64,000 nucleotides of DNA from positions 2,976,001-3,040,000 of the forward strand of contig NZ_SHNO01000001.1 in assembly GCF_026262645.1 (NCBI RefSeq). The letters run 5' to 3'. This document shows, piece after piece, positions 8,942 through 20,999 of this stretch. The position numbers were made by a program, and so were the translations under genes. The notes beneath the pieces were generated by a model. The model saw only the letters and a program-made list of their open reading frames with translations. It ran no database searches and was not told where the DNA came from. This DNA comes from Candidatus Marimicrobium litorale (GTDB taxonomy: Bacteria > Pseudomonadota > Gammaproteobacteria > Pseudomonadales > Halieaceae). Position 1 is the stretch's first letter. Each line of letters begins with the position of its first letter.

Positions 8942-10264
8942 CTAGAGAATAAAGCGAGAGAGGTCATCGTCGGAGCTCAGGGCCTGCAGCTGCTTGTCGA
9001 CATAGTCGGCATCGACCAGCAGTGAGCTTTTCTCCAGGCCCGCATCTGTAGCATCAAAGGAGATTTCTTCCATGAGTCTTTCCATAACGGTATGCAACCG
9101 ACGAGCTCCAATGTTTTCTGTGCGTTCATTGACATGCCAGGCCGTCTCTGCGATCCGGCGTAAGCCGTCATCGCTGAACTCGACGTCCACTCCCTCGGTC
9201 GCCATCAGAGCCTGGTATTGTTCAGTGAGGGACGCGCTGGGCTCTGTCAGTATTCGTTCAAAATCATCGGGGGAAAGCGCACTCAGCTCCACGCGTATGG
9301 GCAAGCGCCCTTGCAGCTCGGGAATAAGGTCTGATGGCCGAGCCAGATGGAATGCGCCAGAGGCGATGAACAGGATGTGGTCGGTTTTGATCATGCCGTG
9401 CTTTGTGCTAACAGTAGATCCTTCGATCAACGGCAGGAGATCGCGTTGCACACCTTCTCTGGAGACGTCTGCGCCAGCACCCTCGGAGCGTTTGGCAACC
9501 TTGTCCAGCTCGTCAATGAATACGATGCCGTTCTGTTCTGCTTCTGTGACCGCGTTTTGTTTTAACTCTTCTTCGTTAATCAGCTTGGTTGCTTCCTCGT
9601 CACAAAGCGCTTCGAAGGCAGCTTTTACCGGCATTTTCCGAGTGTTACTCTGCTGCCGGCCCATGTTGGAAAACATACTTTGTAGCTGGCTGGTCATTTC
9701 TTCCATACCCGGTGGCGCCATGATTTCCATGGAGGGCATGGTGGCACTGATTTCCACTTCGATTTCTTTTTCGTCCAGGTCACCCTCTCGTAATTTTTTG
9801 CGCAGTAACTGTCGTGTGGACGAACCGGTGTCCCCTTCAGTGTCTCTTGCCGGCGGCAGCAGTATATCCAGTATGCGATCTTCCGCAGCTTCCTCGGCCC
9901 GAAACCGAACACGGGATATCTCCTGCTCTCGATACATCTTGATGGAAACGTCTACCAGGTCGCGCACTATGCCTTCGACATCGCGACCGACATAACCGAC
10001 TTCCGTGAATTTGGTCGCCTCCACTTTTACAAAGGGTGCGTTGGATAGCTTGGCTAGCCGCCGGGCGATTTCTGTCTTGCCTACGCCGGTGGGACCGATC
10101 ATAAGAATATTTTTTGGCGTGATCTCGTTGCGCAGTTCTTCGGGTAGCTGCATGCGCCGCCAGCGGTTGCGCAGCGCGATGGACACGGCGCGTTTAGCGG
10201 CATCCTGCCCGATGATGTGTTTGTCCAGCTCATGGACGATTTCGCGGGGGGTCATGTTGGACAT
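8942..10264 (-). CDS. hslU: HslU, ATPase/unfoldase subunit of HslUV protease
   Basis: This 440-residue AAA+ ring ATPase unfolds substrates and feeds them to HslV. It has Walker [14 protein letters not shown] (about residues 57-69), the pore loop [11 protein letters not shown], an I-domain insertion (about 110-235) with charged segments, Walker [11 protein letters not shown], and sensor and C-terminal region [15 protein letters not shown]. The C-terminal tail DLSRFIL is the part that docks into HslV to activate it. It lies 8 nt downstream of hslV. Confidence 0.98.
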   Translation of the reverse strand: MSNMTPREIVHELDKHIIGQDAAKRAVSIALRNRWRRMQLPEELRNEITPKNILMIGPTGVGKTEIARRLAKLSNAPFVKVEATKFTEVGYVGRDVEGIVRDLVDVSIKMYREQEISRVRFRAEEAAEDRILDILLPPARDTEGDTGSSTRQLLRKKLREGDLDEKEIEVEISATMPSMEIMAPPGMEEMTSQLQSMFSNMGRQQSNTRKMPVKAAFEALCDEEATKLINEEELKQNAVTEAEQNGIVFIDELDKVAKRSEGAGADVSREGVQRDLLPLIEGSTVSTKHGMIKTDHILFIASGAFHLARPSDLIPELQGRLPIRVELSALSPDDFERILTEPSASLTEQYQALMATEGVDVEFSDDGLRRIAETAWHVNERTENIGARRLHTVMERLMEEISFDATDAGLEKSSLLVDADYVDKQLQALSSDDDLSRFIL

Positions 10265-10272
10265 ACGGTGGC

Positions 10273-10812
10273 CTAATAATCCAGTTGCTCGATGGTCTGG
10301 TTGTGGTTGGTATAGATGCAGATATCTCCGGCGATACCCAAACCTGTTGACACTATGTTGCGCGCGTCCATTTCCGTGTGGTCAAGCAGCGCGCGGGCGG
10401 CTGATTGGGCAAAGGGTCCTCCAGAGCCGATGGCGATAAGGTTGTCCTCAGGCTCAATAACATCACCGTTGCCCGTGATCACCAGCGAGGTGTCCTTGTC
10501 AGCGACGGCCAGTAGCGCTTCCAGACGGCGCAGCGCTCTCTCTGTGCGCCAGGCCTTCGCCAGCTCCACGGCGGCTCTAACGAGATGTCCCTGGTGCTTT
10601 TCGAGCTGTGCTTCAAATAGTTCGAACAAGGTAAAGGCGTCGGCGGTGCCGCCGGCGAACCCTGCGATAACGCGTTCTTGATAAAGGCGTCGCACCTTGC
10701 GGGCATTGCCTTTCATAACGGTGTTGCCCATGGATACCTGGCCGTCGCCGCCGATAACTACGCTGTTGCCGCGGCGTACGGAAAGTATGGTTGTGCCTCG
10801 GAACTGTTCCAC
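10273..10812 (-). CDS. hslV: HslV, peptidase subunit of HslUV protease
   Basis: This 179-residue proteasome-type threonine peptidase begins [15 protein letters not shown]. The catalytic N-terminal Thr is therefore residue 7, and a six-residue propeptide must be removed, unlike the E. coli protein where only Met is lost. The conserved [23 protein letters not shown] and [14 protein letters not shown] motifs are intact. With HslU it degrades misfolded and regulatory proteins in the cytoplasm. It heads the hslV-hslU-DUF971 unit, and 95 bp separate it from the SPOR gene. Confidence 0.97.
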   Translation of the reverse strand: MEQFRGTTILSVRRGNSVVIGGDGQVSMGNTVMKGNARKVRRLYQERVIAGFAGGTADAFTLFELFEAQLEKHQGHLVRAAVELAKAWRTERALRRLEALLAVADKDTSLVITGNGDVIEPEDNLIAIGSGGPFAQSAARALLDHTEMDARNIVSTGLGIAGDICIYTNHNQTIEQLDY

Positions 10813-10907
10813 GGTTTGTCTCCTGTGGGAATGCTTCGCTAAAAGGGGCCGCCCCGGTTGCTTGAATATGGGGCTCCGGGGGTAAAATTCAAGGTCCAGG
10901 ACCTCCT

Positions 10908-11492
10908 TCAGGGTTCACCGCGTTTGAGTACGAGTGTGTCTATACCCTGGCCTGCCGTCAGGCTGCGGGTTTTTGTCATGTCTTTGTGGGAACTGAAGGG
11001 CCCTAGATAGATCCGGTGCCACAGGCCAGTATCCCGATTTGATTCCTTTATTTTTGGCTCCAGCCCCAACAGCAGCAGCTCGGCCCGCCTGCGCTCGGCA
11101 TCCTCACGCTGACGAAACGAGCCGGCCTGCAACAGAAATGATGCCTGAGCGGCCGTTGGAGGTGGAGAACTAATGTCTGCGGCAGGCTCCACGATATCCT
11201 CTACTTCCAGGGTTTGTTCCGGGAGCAGACGATAAAAATTAAAGCTCGGCTTGGGTGCTTTCGCGACCTCGGGCGCAGTGGCGGTGTTGTCCTGCTCCGG
11301 GCCGCTCTGTCCAGGCAGCGTAGAAAGATAGCCGATGAAGCTGACAAACACACCCGTCAGGACGCCGGCGAGATACAGGCGCAGGCCTTTGCTCCGGGTC
11401 TGACCTGCAGTGCTGCTGGTGCGCGCAGGAGTCTTGCGCTTGGTTGGCTTTCGGCTGCTGGTTTTCTTGCGTTTGGCGAAATCCTTGGACAT
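10908..11492 (-). CDS. SPOR-domain membrane protein (FtsN-like)
   Basis: This 194-residue bitopic protein has a basic, Ser/Thr/Lys-rich cytoplasmic N-terminus (residues 1-35), one transmembrane segment (about 36-56, [18 protein letters not shown]), a Pro-rich periplasmic linker, and a C-terminal SPOR domain (about 115-190) with [17 protein letters not shown] and [14 protein letters not shown] domains bind denuded glycan strands at the division septum. Layout and position between argS and hslV match the FtsN-like protein of Pseudomonas, so a role in cell division is likely. It starts 3 nt after argS. Confidence 0.85.
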   Translation of the reverse strand: MSKDFAKRKKTSSRKPTKRKTPARTSSTAGQTRSKGLRLYLAGVLTGVFVSFIGYLSTLPGQSGPEQDNTATAPEVAKAPKPSFNFYRLLPEQTLEVEDIVEPAADISSPPPTAAQASFLLQAGSFRQREDAERRRAELLLLGLEPKIKESNRDTGLWHRIYLGPFSSHKDMTKTRSLTAGQGIDTLVLKRGEP

Positions 11493-11495
11493 GGG

Positions 11496-13181
11496 TTACA
11501 TAGACTCCGGGGCAGACACCCCTAACAGGCTCAGCCCGTTGAAAATGACCTGCCCTGTTGCCTGGCTGAGTGCAATGCGGGCGTCGCGCAGTGGTTGGTC
11601 TTCCACTAGCATTTTGTGGGCGTTATACCAGGCGTGAAAGTCACCGGCGAGTTCGCGCAAGTAGTGGGCAACGAGATGGGGTTCACTGCTGTTGGCGGCA
11701 CTGGCCACTATTTCCGGATATCGGCTGAGTCGCCGCAACAGGCTGGTCTCGTGGTCTTCCTGCAGTTGATCGAGGTGGGCGAGCGCGTCGGTGGCTTGCC
11801 AGACTTTTCCTTGTTCCTCCAGTTTGCGCATAACACTGCACGTGCGTGCGTGAGCGTACTGAATATAGTAAACCGGATTTTCATTGCTCTGTGACAGAGC
11901 CAGGTCGATATCGAAAGTAAGTTGCGAGCTGGCCGCCCGGGCGACCAGGAAGTAACGGGTGGCATCGCGTCCCACCTCATCGATCAGGTCGCGCAATGTG
12001 ATGTAGCTGCCAGCGCGCTTGGACAGTTTTACTTCATTACCGTCGCGCATCACCGTTACCATCTGATGCAGGATATAGTCAGGCCAGTCTGCTGGAATGC
12101 CTTCTTCCAGACCCTGTAGCCCTGCCCTCACTCGAGTAATGGTGCTGTGATGGTCTGCGCCCTGCTCGTTGATAACTCGCTCGAAGCCGCGCTGCCACTT
12201 GTTCAAATGGTAGGCGACATCCGGAACAAAATAGGTGTAGCCGCCGTCGCGCTTGCGCATGACCCGGTCTTTGTCATCGCCGAAGTGGGTAGTTCGAAGC
12301 CAGAGGGCACCCTCCTTTTCGTAACAGTGGCCGCCGTCGACCAGCTTTCGCACAGCGTTTTCTACCTCACCGTTTTCGTACAATGAGGATTCGAGGAAAT
12401 AGATGTCGAAGTCTACGGCGAAAGCTTTCAGGTCGAGGTCCTGTTCCCGTCGCAGATAGGCCACCGAAAATGCGCGAATATTCTCCAGGTCTCCGGGATC
12501 ACCACTGCCTGCGACACCGCGGTCTTCGGCTTCAACTGTCTGTTTATCGAGGTACGCCTTGGCCAGTTCGGTAATGTAATCGCCCCGGTAGCCATCGTCA
12601 GGCCAGCCTTCGTCTTCCGGAGTGACGCCGTTGCATCGCGCCTGAACCGAGAGTGCCAGGTTGTGGATTTGTGCCCCGGCATCGTTGTAGTAAAACTCGC
12701 GTGTTACATCCCAGCCTGTAGCGGTGAGTAATCGGCAAATGCTGTCACCGACAGCGGCGCCGCGGCCGTGGCCCACGTGCAGTGGCCCAGTGGGGTTGGC
12801 GGAAACAAATTCCACCTGCACCCTGCGTTCATTGCCCTCGCTGCTACTGCCGAAAGCCCTGCCCTGTTCGAGTATGTCCCGGACAACGGCCTGGTTGCTG
12901 TCATCGGATAGGAAAAAATTGATGAACCCGGGACCGGCAATCTCGGTCCTTGCGATAAGCGCATCCTGGGGCAGTGCCTCGCAGATTAGCGCGGCCAGTT
13001 CGCGGGGCTTCTGTCCCGCCGCTTTGGCGAGCGCAAGGGCGACGTTGCTGGCGAGGTCGCCATGGCTTTTGTCTCGCGTGCGATCAATCTGGATGCGTGG
13101 CTCGACCTCCCGGGGCAGTTTGCCCTGCGCCTGTAGCGATGCCAGGGACTGCTGAATCAGCCGTGTCAGTTGTTCCTTCAT
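11496..13181 (-). CDS. argS: Arginyl-tRNA synthetase
   Basis: This 561-residue class I aminoacyl-tRNA synthetase charges tRNA-Arg. The N-terminal Add1 domain that recognises the tRNA D-loop covers about residues 1-105. The HIGH motif appears as [12 protein letters not shown] in [14 protein letters not shown]. The KMSKS position reads [11 protein letters not shown], the usual relaxed form in this family. The C-terminal DALR anticodon-binding domain includes [16 protein letters not shown]. It is followed closely by the SPOR gene and lies 120 nt downstream of priA. Confidence 0.98.
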   Translation of the reverse strand: MKEQLTRLIQQSLASLQAQGKLPREVEPRIQIDRTRDKSHGDLASNVALALAKAAGQKPRELAALICEALPQDALIARTEIAGPGFINFFLSDDSNQAVVRDILEQGRAFGSSSEGNERRVQVEFVSANPTGPLHVGHGRGAAVGDSICRLLTATGWDVTREFYYNDAGAQIHNLALSVQARCNGVTPEDEGWPDDGYRGDYITELAKAYLDKQTVEAEDRGVAGSGDPGDLENIRAFSVAYLRREQDLDLKAFAVDFDIYFLESSLYENGEVENAVRKLVDGGHCYEKEGALWLRTTHFGDDKDRVMRKRDGGYTYFVPDVAYHLNKWQRGFERVINEQGADHHSTITRVRAGLQGLEEGIPADWPDYILHQMVTVMRDGNEVKLSKRAGSYITLRDLIDEVGRDATRYFLVARAASSQLTFDIDLALSQSNENPVYYIQYAHARTCSVMRKLEEQGKVWQATDALAHLDQLQEDHETSLLRRLSRYPEIVASAANSSEPHLVAHYLRELAGDFHAWYNAHKMLVEDQPLRDARIALSQATGQVIFNGLSLLGVSAPESM

Positions 13182-13301
13182 TGTGGGAGAGCTTACCTAG
13201 TTCACATCAAGGGATTGTCATGCCGCATTTGGCGGAGTCCATTATCCTTCACTTGTGGCTGCTCTGGCTAGCGTTCTGCACTGAAGGCGCGTGTGTCGGG
13301 C

Positions 13302-15497
13302 TTAGAACACGTCCTGTGGATCAATGTCGATGGACCACTTCAGGCCCTGGCGTGCAGGCAGTGCCTCAGCGCTGGCGACCAGCAGGCCAGCGGCGTGCTG
13401 CGCATCCCGGCGGCGGCCTGCTGTCAGTAGCAACTGGCAGCGATATTTTCCCGCGCGTCGCTGCATGGGGGACGGGAGAGGCCCGATGAGTGCGACGCCC
13501 TGGGGCAGTTGCGGTGCGACCTGCTGCTTCACCTGGTGCAGGAACTGCTCACCAAACTGTGCATCGGGGCAGTCGGTCCGCATCACGGCCAGGAATCCTG
13601 CGGGTGGCAGCCCGAGGCTATGCCGCGCGTCGAGCAGTGTTGCCGCCTGTTCAGCATAACTGCTGCTCGTCAGTGCAATGACCGCCGGGTGGTCCGGATA
13701 GTGGGTCTGAAGAAGAACTCGTCCCGGGATATCTGCACGCCCTGCGCGTCCCGCGACCTGGGTCAGAAGTTGGGCCATGCGTTCCTCACCTCGAAAGTCA
13801 GCACTGAACAGCAGTGCATCCGCATCGATGATCGCAACAAGGCTGACCGCGGGAAAATGGTGGCCTTTGGCCAGCATCTGGGTGCCCAGCAGTATGCAGG
13901 GCTCTCCCCTGTTGATCTCGGCGACAAGCTCCTGCATGGCATCTCTGCCCTGCATGGAATCACTGTCCACGCGTCGTATCGAGTGCCCGCTGAAACGCTG
14001 TCGCAGAAAATCCTCTGCTTGCTCCGTGCCCAGACCCTGCGCCTCCAACTGGCTACTGTTGCATTGTGGACAGTGGGCTGGAAGAGCCGCGCTGCTGCCA
14101 CAATGGTGGCAGCGCAGCTGCCGGCGGCGGCGATGGATGGTCAGGCGCGCATCACAGGCGGGGCATTCCGCAACCCAGCCGCAGTCGTGGCATTGCAGTG
14201 TTGGCGCGTAGCCTCGGCGGTTAAGGAATAATAATACTTGCTGACTGTTTTGCAGGGTGTCCTCTATGGCCTCGATCAGCGTGCCGGACAACCCCCCCTG
14301 TAGCGGCTGCCGGCGGACGTCCAATGGCGTCATTCGGGGCATCTTGCTGCTGCCGGCGCGCTGGGTAAGCCGGTGGTGCTGATAGCGGCCTGTTAGCGCG
14401 TTGTGCAGACTCTCGAGAGACGGTGTCGCGCTCCCCAGAATGACCGGGCACCCGTGGATTTGACCCCGTTTGATTGCGATATCCCTCGCGGAATAGCGAA
14501 AGCCGTCCTGTTGCTTGTACGACCCGTCGTGCTCCTCATCGACAATGATAAGCCCCGGTCTTGCGAGCGGAGTGAATACCGCAGATCGGGTGCCAATAAC
14601 AATGCTGGCGCTGCCGCTGCGCGCTGCCTCCCACGCGGTGTAACGCTGGGCATCAGTGAGGGAGGAATGGAGTACCGCGATGTCGGCTTCGAACCGTTCC
14701 CGGAAGCGGGTCAATGTTTGCGGCGTCAGGCCGATTTCCGGCACCAGCACGAGCGTCTGCTTTCCCTGCGCCAGGCCATCCGTGATCAACTGCAGGTAAA
14801 TCTCTGTCTTGCCGCTGCCCGTAACGCCTTCGAGAAGATGACAACAAAAGTTGTCACCAGCAGCCCTGATGCCGTTCATTGCGGCTGCCTGTTCTTCTGT
14901 CAATGACAGCCCTGGCAGGGATCTTGGGGTTTGTGAGTGCTCACTTAACATACAGCGCTCCACCAAGCCCCGATCCTCCAGGGTGCGCAGCGTGGTGCTG
15001 TTGATACCGCGTGCTTTGAGGGCTGTGGCTGACAGGGCGGCATCCTGCAGCAGCTGCAAGGCCTCTGCCTGGCGCGGTGCTCTGGACAGTGCGTCCCCGG
15101 GGAGTCCCTTACCCCGAATGCTGAGTTGCCAGCCTGCCTCTCCTGCTGCCCGGGTGGCCTTGCCCTCGCGTAACCGCTTGGGAAACAGGGCGCTGAATAC
15201 CTCGCCCGGAGGATGGTGATAATAGCGAGTGGCCCACTGGCATAAGGACAGCAACTGGGGCTCAATCAACGACGTTTCATCCAGTATTTCCAGCGCCGCT
15301 TTCAGGGCGCTAGCGGCGACATCACTGCTGCTGCAAACCTCCAGCAGGTAACCGGTCACCTCGCGCCGCCCGAATGGTACCCGCAGTCTGGTACCCGGTT
15401 CGAGGGCCTGAATCGCTGCATCGGTTACCCCCACAGGTGGGAGGTAGTCAAAATGTCGGCGCAGGGGCGAGGGAATGGCCAGGCGGAGTATGGACAT
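13302..15497 (-). CDS. priA: Primosomal protein N' (replication restart helicase PriA)
   Basis: This 731-residue superfamily 2 3'-5' helicase reloads the replisome at stalled forks. It has an N-terminal 3'-DNA-binding domain (about 1-105), Walker A LLEGVTGSGKTEIYL, the DEAH-type box IVDEEHDGSYKQ, and helicase motif GSATPSLES. A zinc-binding insert carries paired Cys: CHDCGWVAECPACDARL and CHHCGSS...CPQCNS. The C-terminal helicase lobe has LLGTQMLAKGHHFP and QVAGRAGR. It is transcribed toward argS and divergent from rpmE. Confidence 0.97.
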   Translation of the reverse strand: MSILRLAIPSPLRRHFDYLPPVGVTDAAIQALEPGTRLRVPFGRREVTGYLLEVCSSSDVAASALKAALEILDETSLIEPQLLSLCQWATRYYHHPPGEVFSALFPKRLREGKATRAAGEAGWQLSIRGKGLPGDALSRAPRQAEALQLLQDAALSATALKARGINSTTLRTLEDRGLVERCMLSEHSQTPRSLPGLSLTEEQAAAMNGIRAAGDNFCCHLLEGVTGSGKTEIYLQLITDGLAQGKQTLVLVPEIGLTPQTLTRFRERFEADIAVLHSSLTDAQRYTAWEAARSGSASIVIGTRSAVFTPLARPGLIIVDEEHDGSYKQQDGFRYSARDIAIKRGQIHGCPVILGSATPSLESLHNALTGRYQHHRLTQRAGSSKMPRMTPLDVRRQPLQGGLSGTLIEAIEDTLQNSQQVLLFLNRRGYAPTLQCHDCGWVAECPACDARLTIHRRRRQLRCHHCGSSAALPAHCPQCNSSQLEAQGLGTEQAEDFLRQRFSGHSIRRVDSDSMQGRDAMQELVAEINRGEPCILLGTQMLAKGHHFPAVSLVAIIDADALLFSADFRGEERMAQLLTQVAGRAGRADIPGRVLLQTHYPDHPAVIALTSSSYAEQAATLLDARHSLGLPPAGFLAVMRTDCPDAQFGEQFLHQVKQQVAPQLPQGVALIGPLPSPMQRRAGKYRCQLLLTAGRRRDAQHAAGLLVASAEALPARQGLKWSIDIDPQDVF

Positions 15498-15561
15498 TAC
15501 GCCCCTTTAAACAGGTGGAAACACAGAACAGTACACCAGTGTACCAAATTGGATACCTCTA

Positions 15562-15589
15562 TTGCTTATCGTCCCGCGTCTGTTAAGAT
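15562..15589 (+). promoter_or_regulatory. Candidate sigma-70 promoter for rpmE
   Basis: TTGCTT (15562-15567) and TAAGAT (15584-15589) are separated by 16 bp, and the predicted transcript would have a leader of about 100 nt before rpmE. The leader holds a possible hairpin GAGC...GCTC around 15605-15629. Leaders of rpmE in gammaproteobacteria are known sites of L31 autoregulation, but I cannot show the motif here. Confidence 0.4.
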
Positions 15590-15698
15590 GCCCGCCTATT
15601 TTTTGAGCGGCCCCCGTCAGGGTTGGCTCATGTACCCCTAGAGCGGCGCGGTGCCCGGCATGGGTCGGGTGGCGGCGTCAAGATCAGGAGTGAGACCG

Positions 15699-15914
15699 AT
15701 GAAAGCGGATATCCATCCCAAGTACGAGACCGTCACTGCGACCTGCAGTTGTGGCAACACCATACAGACACGTTCCACCCGCTGCGAAGATTTCCATATT
15801 GATGTGTGTTCCCAATGCCACCCCTTTTACACGGGCAAGCAGAAGATCGTCGATACCGGTGGACGCGTGGACCGCTTCAACAAGCGGTTTGGTAATCGCG
15901 GAACAAAGCGCTAG
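15699..15914 (+). CDS. rpmE: 50S ribosomal protein L31 (zinc-binding form)
   Basis: This 71-residue protein begins [12 protein letters not shown] 15699 has AGGAG eight bases upstream; the in-frame GTG at 15651 has no comparable site and would add a non-family extension. The C+ zinc form is shown by the Cys ladder: TCSCGNT near residue 16, then [13 protein letters not shown] near residue 37. The end VDRFNKRFG is conserved. L31 bridges the ribosomal subunits. The gene is divergent from priA. Confidence 0.97.
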   Translation: MKADIHPKYETVTATCSCGNTIQTRSTRCEDFHIDVCSQCHPFYTGKQKIVDTGGRVDRFNKRFGNRGTKR

Positions 15915-16079
15915 AGATCGAATCGCCAGTGTGCGGGGGCGGGAGCAGGTCTACGACTTGCCGTTCCCATTTCTCGTTCAATCGCTGATGGATTGCTCGC
16001 CGTAACTTGTGAGTGTTCTAGGTTTTCTATATTCTCGGGCTCCGTTTAAAGCCAGTGATCCGGTCAATAGAGCCATCCC

Positions 16080-17327
16080 ATGTCCAAAGACCTGAAACGA
16101 GAAGCGCTCGCCTATCACGCTGAACCCGTGCCAGGAAAGATAGGGATCGAGTTGACGAAACCGGCCGAAACCCTGGTCGATCTCGCCCTTGCATACAGTC
16201 CTGGCGTCGCAGAGCCCTGCCTTGAAATTGCCCGAGACCCCGATCTGGCCTACCGCTACACCGGCAAGGGCAACATGGTGGCGGTGATCAGTAACGGCAC
16301 TGCTGTGTTGGGACTGGGCAACTTGGGCGGCTTGGCGAGCAAGCCCGTTATGGAAGGCAAAGCGCTTCTATTTAAGCGCTTTGCTGACATCAACTCGATC
16401 GATATTGAGGTGGAAACCGAAGACTCTGAGGAGTTCATCGATACAGTGGCTCGCATAGCCGGCACCTTTGGCGGCATTAACCTGGAGGACATCCGGGCGC
16501 CTGAGTGCTTTGAGATAGAAGCTGCACTGATAGAGCGTTGCGATATTCCGGTATTCCACGATGACCAGCACGGCACAGCGATTGTGACCGCTGCAGGTCT
16601 CCTCAATGCGCTGGATATTCAAGGCAAGAGGCTGGAGGAAGCGATTATCACCTGCCTGGGTGCCGGCTCCGCTGCGATAGCGTGCATGCGCCTGCTGCTG
16701 AACCTTGGCGCCCGTCGTCAAAATATTTTCATGCTGGATCGCCGCGGCGTCATATACGCCGGGCGGGAAGGAGTGAATGCGTACAAGCAGGAGTTTGCCA
16801 ATGAGACCGACAAGCGCAGCCTGAGCGATGCGATCGCCGAAGCAGATGTGTTTATCGGCTTGTCAGGTGCCGACCTGCTGACATCGGCTATGCTGGAGTC
16901 AATGGCGGAGCGACCCGTAGTGTTTGCCTGCTCCAACCCGAATCCCGAAATTAAGCCGGAGCTGGCACTGCAGACCCGCGACGATCTGATAATCGCCACG
17001 GGCCGCTCGGACTATCCCAACCAGGTCAACAACGTGCTGGGTTTTCCCTTTATTTTCCGTGGCGCGCTCGATGTTCAGGCGTCGGTGATTAATGACGAGA
17101 TGAAAGTGGCTGCGGTTCGCGCGCTGAGTGCTTTGGCACGGGAACCGGTGCCGGCTGAGGTGCTGGCGGCGTCAGGGGCGAAGGAGTTGAGCTTCGGGAC
17201 CGATTACATCATACCCAAGCCTGTCGATCGGCGCTTGTTGACTCATATTGCGCCCGCTGTGGCGCGTGCCGCCGTCGATAGTGGTGTCGCCCGCTTGCCC
17301 TACCCCCACAACTACCTGCAGCCCTAA
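16080..17327 (+). CDS. NAD(P)-dependent malic enzyme, short form
   Basis: This 415-residue enzyme decarboxylates malate to pyruvate and CO2 with reduction of NAD(P). The N-terminal malic domain shows YHAEPVPGKIGIELTKP, AYSPGVAEPCLEIA, and the catalytic and metal region INLEDIRAPECFEIE...FHDDQHGTAIV. The NAD-binding domain has LGAGSAAIACMRLLL. It lacks the C-terminal phosphotransacetylase-like domain of the roughly 760-residue MaeB proteins, so it is the short form seen next to ponA in pseudomonads. The stop codon overlaps the convergent ponA stop by 4 nt. Confidence 0.93.
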   Translation: MSKDLKREALAYHAEPVPGKIGIELTKPAETLVDLALAYSPGVAEPCLEIARDPDLAYRYTGKGNMVAVISNGTAVLGLGNLGGLASKPVMEGKALLFKRFADINSIDIEVETEDSEEFIDTVARIAGTFGGINLEDIRAPECFEIEAALIERCDIPVFHDDQHGTAIVTAAGLLNALDIQGKRLEEAIITCLGAGSAAIACMRLLLNLGARRQNIFMLDRRGVIYAGREGVNAYKQEFANETDKRSLSDAIAEADVFIGLSGADLLTSAMLESMAERPVVFACSNPNPEIKPELALQTRDDLIIATGRSDYPNQVNNVLGFPFIFRGALDVQASVINDEMKVAAVRALSALAREPVPAEVLAASGAKELSFGTDYIIPKPVDRRLLTHIAPAVARAAVDSGVARLPYPHNYLQP

Positions 17328-19762
17328 AACATATTGTTGAAGTCCTTGTAGATGTCGGGGCCACCTGTCGGCTCATTGTTTCCCGGTGCGTAGTGCTGGG
17401 GCACGTTTTCTTCCAGAAAATACTCGAAGATCGCGTCTTTTGTGCCCGAACCGGCCAGTTGTCCACTTTCGGGATCGATCCTCACAGCCACAATGCCGGC
17501 GGGAACCGGACGCTGGAGCTTCGGACTCTCTGCCAGCGCCTCACGCATGTAATCAATCCATATAGGTAGCGCGGCTGTTCCCCCGAACTCGCGTCGCCCC
17601 AGTGGAGTGTAGTTATCAAACCCCACCCAGACCGTGGTGACCACATCGCGGTTATACCCCGAAAACCACCCATCCATGGGTCCGTTGGTAGTGCCTGTTT
17701 TTCCCGCGATATCATCGCGCTCCAATACCCGCGCGCGGCGGCCTGTGCCGCGTGTGATCACATCCTTTAATATGTCATTAACAATGAAATTGACACGCTC
17801 ATCCATCACACGTGGCGCCAGGGGTGCGCCTCTCGCCGGGTCTTCAGCCGTTGCGAGGATATCCTCCATGGTGAGCTCTGCTGCGATCTCTGCGGTGTCG
17901 GCCGGTTTATCGCAATCGCGACAAACGCTCAAAGGTTTGGCGTCGTAGATAGTTTCGCCGTCGATGCCTTCAACGCGCTGTATAAGGAACGGCTCCACCC
18001 TGTACCCACTATTAGCCAATATCGCGTAACCTCGCGCAAGCTCCAGCGGGGTGAGTGACTGGGTGCCCAGCGCGAGGGACAGTTGCGGTGTGTAGTCACT
18101 GGTATCGAAGCCCAGTTGCTGGGCATAGTCGATCAGTGTTTTGACACCTAGCCGCTGCAGCAGGCGGATGGATACCAGGTTGCGTGACTTGGTTAGTGCC
18201 CAGCGCAGACGGGTAGGGCCATAGAATTTACCCTCGTCATTTTCTGGTCGCCAGAGATTCTCTGCCCCCTGGCCTTCCATCACGATGGGTGCATCATTGA
18301 TCACGGTTGCTGCAGTGTAGCCGGCGTCAATAGCGGCACCGTAGAGAAAGGGTTTGAAGTTGGAGCCAGGCTGTCGCCGAGCCTGCGTAGCGCGGTTGAA
18401 CTTACTTTGCTCAAAGCCCATGCCTCCGACAATACTGACGATAGCGCCATTGTCGGGGTTCAGTGATATCAGCGCGGCCTGCGCAGCGGGAACCTGTGCG
18501 AGAAACCAATCTTCTTCCTCATCCTGCGTGACGCGGATCAGGTCACCCACAGCGAAGACCTGGCCGGGTGTTTTGGGCGCAGCGCCCCGGGCGTTCTCCG
18601 ACAGATAGGGCGTTGCCTGCCGAATGCCATTTTCAAATGACAGTTCCGGTGTGTCGCCCTCCCGGAGTAACAGGCTAACGCCGTTGTCCCCAACGGCGGT
18701 GATGATAGCGGGCACCAGGTGGGCAATGGGTGGCGTTTTCTGCAAGGTTTCCCGCCACAGTTTTATGGTGTCTGAAGCGCTGTCCCCAGGAGGAAATTGC
18801 CCTTCTGGCCCGCGGTAGCCATGCCGTTTATCGTAACCGATCAGGCCGTCAATGACAGACTGGCTGGCGACTCGCTGCAGCGCGCTGCTAATGGTTGTAT
18901 AGACATGATAGCCATTGGTATAAGCGGCCATGCCATAGCGCTGGATCATCTCCTGTCGAGCCATCTCAGCGGCATAGTGCGCGGCGAAGCCAAGCTTGGT
19001 TCCGTGCAACCGTGCATTAACGGGTTCGCTCAGCGCATCCTCGTAGTGGGCTCGGGTGATGTAGCCCAATGCGTACATTCGTCCCAGAATCCAGTCGCGG
19101 CGCTGTCGGCCGGCATCGGGGTTGCTCACCGGGTTAATGCGTGAAGGCGCCTTGGGCACCCCTGCCAACATGGCGTGCTGGGCCAGGCTCAGCTCACCGA
19201 TGCTCTTGCCGTAGTACACCTGGGATGCGGCTTCAAAGCCGTAGGCCCGGTGGCCAAGGAATATGCGGTTGAAGTAGAGGGCCAGAATTTCCTGTTTATC
19301 CAGGTTGCGCTCGATCTCGATAGCCAGAAGGATTTCGTTGAACTTTCGGATAAACGTTCGCTCCCGGCTAAGGAAAAAATTTCGTGCCACCTGCATTGTC
19401 AGCGTGCTGCCGCCGGAGCCTTTTTCTCCGGTGAGTAGCAGTTCAGAGACGGCCCGGGCGAGGCCCATAACATCGATCCCGCGGTGCTGAAAAAAATTGT
19501 CGTCTTCTGCCGCGAGTAGGGCCTGAACGAACTGATCAGGAATCTCGGTATAGGGCAGCGGTCTGCGCTTCTGCTCGCCAAATTGGCCGATTAGTTCGCC
19601 CTCGCGGGTATAGACCAGCATGGGTGTTTGAAGTTTTACCTCTCGCAGGGTTTCTACGTCCGGCAGGCCTGGTGCGAGATACAAGTAGACGCCAGCGAGC
19701 AACCACACCGAGGACAGGAGGCCGTAGAGGAGCACTCTCAGAATCAGACGAAAAAAGCCCAT
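17324..19762 (-). CDS. mrcA: Penicillin-binding protein 1A (bifunctional transglycosylase/transpeptidase)
   Basis: This 812-residue class A PBP polymerises and cross-links peptidoglycan. It has an N-terminal signal anchor (about residues 8-30). The GT51 transglycosylase domain carries AAEDDNFFQHRGID (catalytic Glu) and GGSTLTMQVARN. An OB-like/PBP1A-specific insert follows (about 310-400). The transpeptidase domain has the active-site SxxK in PGSNFKP, the SxN in KSRNLV, and KTG in AGKTGTTNGPMDGWF. It is also called ponA. It is divergent from the pilMNOPQ operon, an arrangement conserved in Pseudomonas. Confidence 0.97.
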   Translation of the reverse strand: MGFFRLILRVLLYGLLSSVWLLAGVYLYLAPGLPDVETLREVKLQTPMLVYTREGELIGQFGEQKRRPLPYTEIPDQFVQALLAAEDDNFFQHRGIDVMGLARAVSELLLTGEKGSGGSTLTMQVARNFFLSRERTFIRKFNEILLAIEIERNLDKQEILALYFNRIFLGHRAYGFEAASQVYYGKSIGELSLAQHAMLAGVPKAPSRINPVSNPDAGRQRRDWILGRMYALGYITRAHYEDALSEPVNARLHGTKLGFAAHYAAEMARQEMIQRYGMAAYTNGYHVYTTISSALQRVASQSVIDGLIGYDKRHGYRGPEGQFPPGDSASDTIKLWRETLQKTPPIAHLVPAIITAVGDNGVSLLLREGDTPELSFENGIRQATPYLSENARGAAPKTPGQVFAVGDLIRVTQDEEEDWFLAQVPAAQAALISLNPDNGAIVSIVGGMGFEQSKFNRATQARRQPGSNFKPFLYGAAIDAGYTAATVINDAPIVMEGQGAENLWRPENDEGKFYGPTRLRWALTKSRNLVSIRLLQRLGVKTLIDYAQQLGFDTSDYTPQLSLALGTQSLTPLELARGYAILANSGYRVEPFLIQRVEGIDGETIYDAKPLSVCRDCDKPADTAEIAAELTMEDILATAEDPARGAPLAPRVMDERVNFIVNDILKDVITRGTGRRARVLERDDIAGKTGTTNGPMDGWFSGYNRDVVTTVWVGFDNYTPLGRREFGGTAALPIWIDYMREALAESPKLQRPVPAGIVAVRIDPESGQLAGSGTKDAIFEYFLEENVPQHYAPGNNEPTGGPDIYKDFNNMF

Positions 19763-20998
<1,236 letters not shown>

Positions 20999-20999
<1 letters not shown>

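Noticed and set aside
9072-9995. 307-codon open frame on the plus strand opposite hslU
   Set aside because: Ser/Arg-rich composition, no domain, no ribosome-binding site, and it lies wholly antisense to the strongly conserved hslU; it is a by-product of GC-rich codon use.
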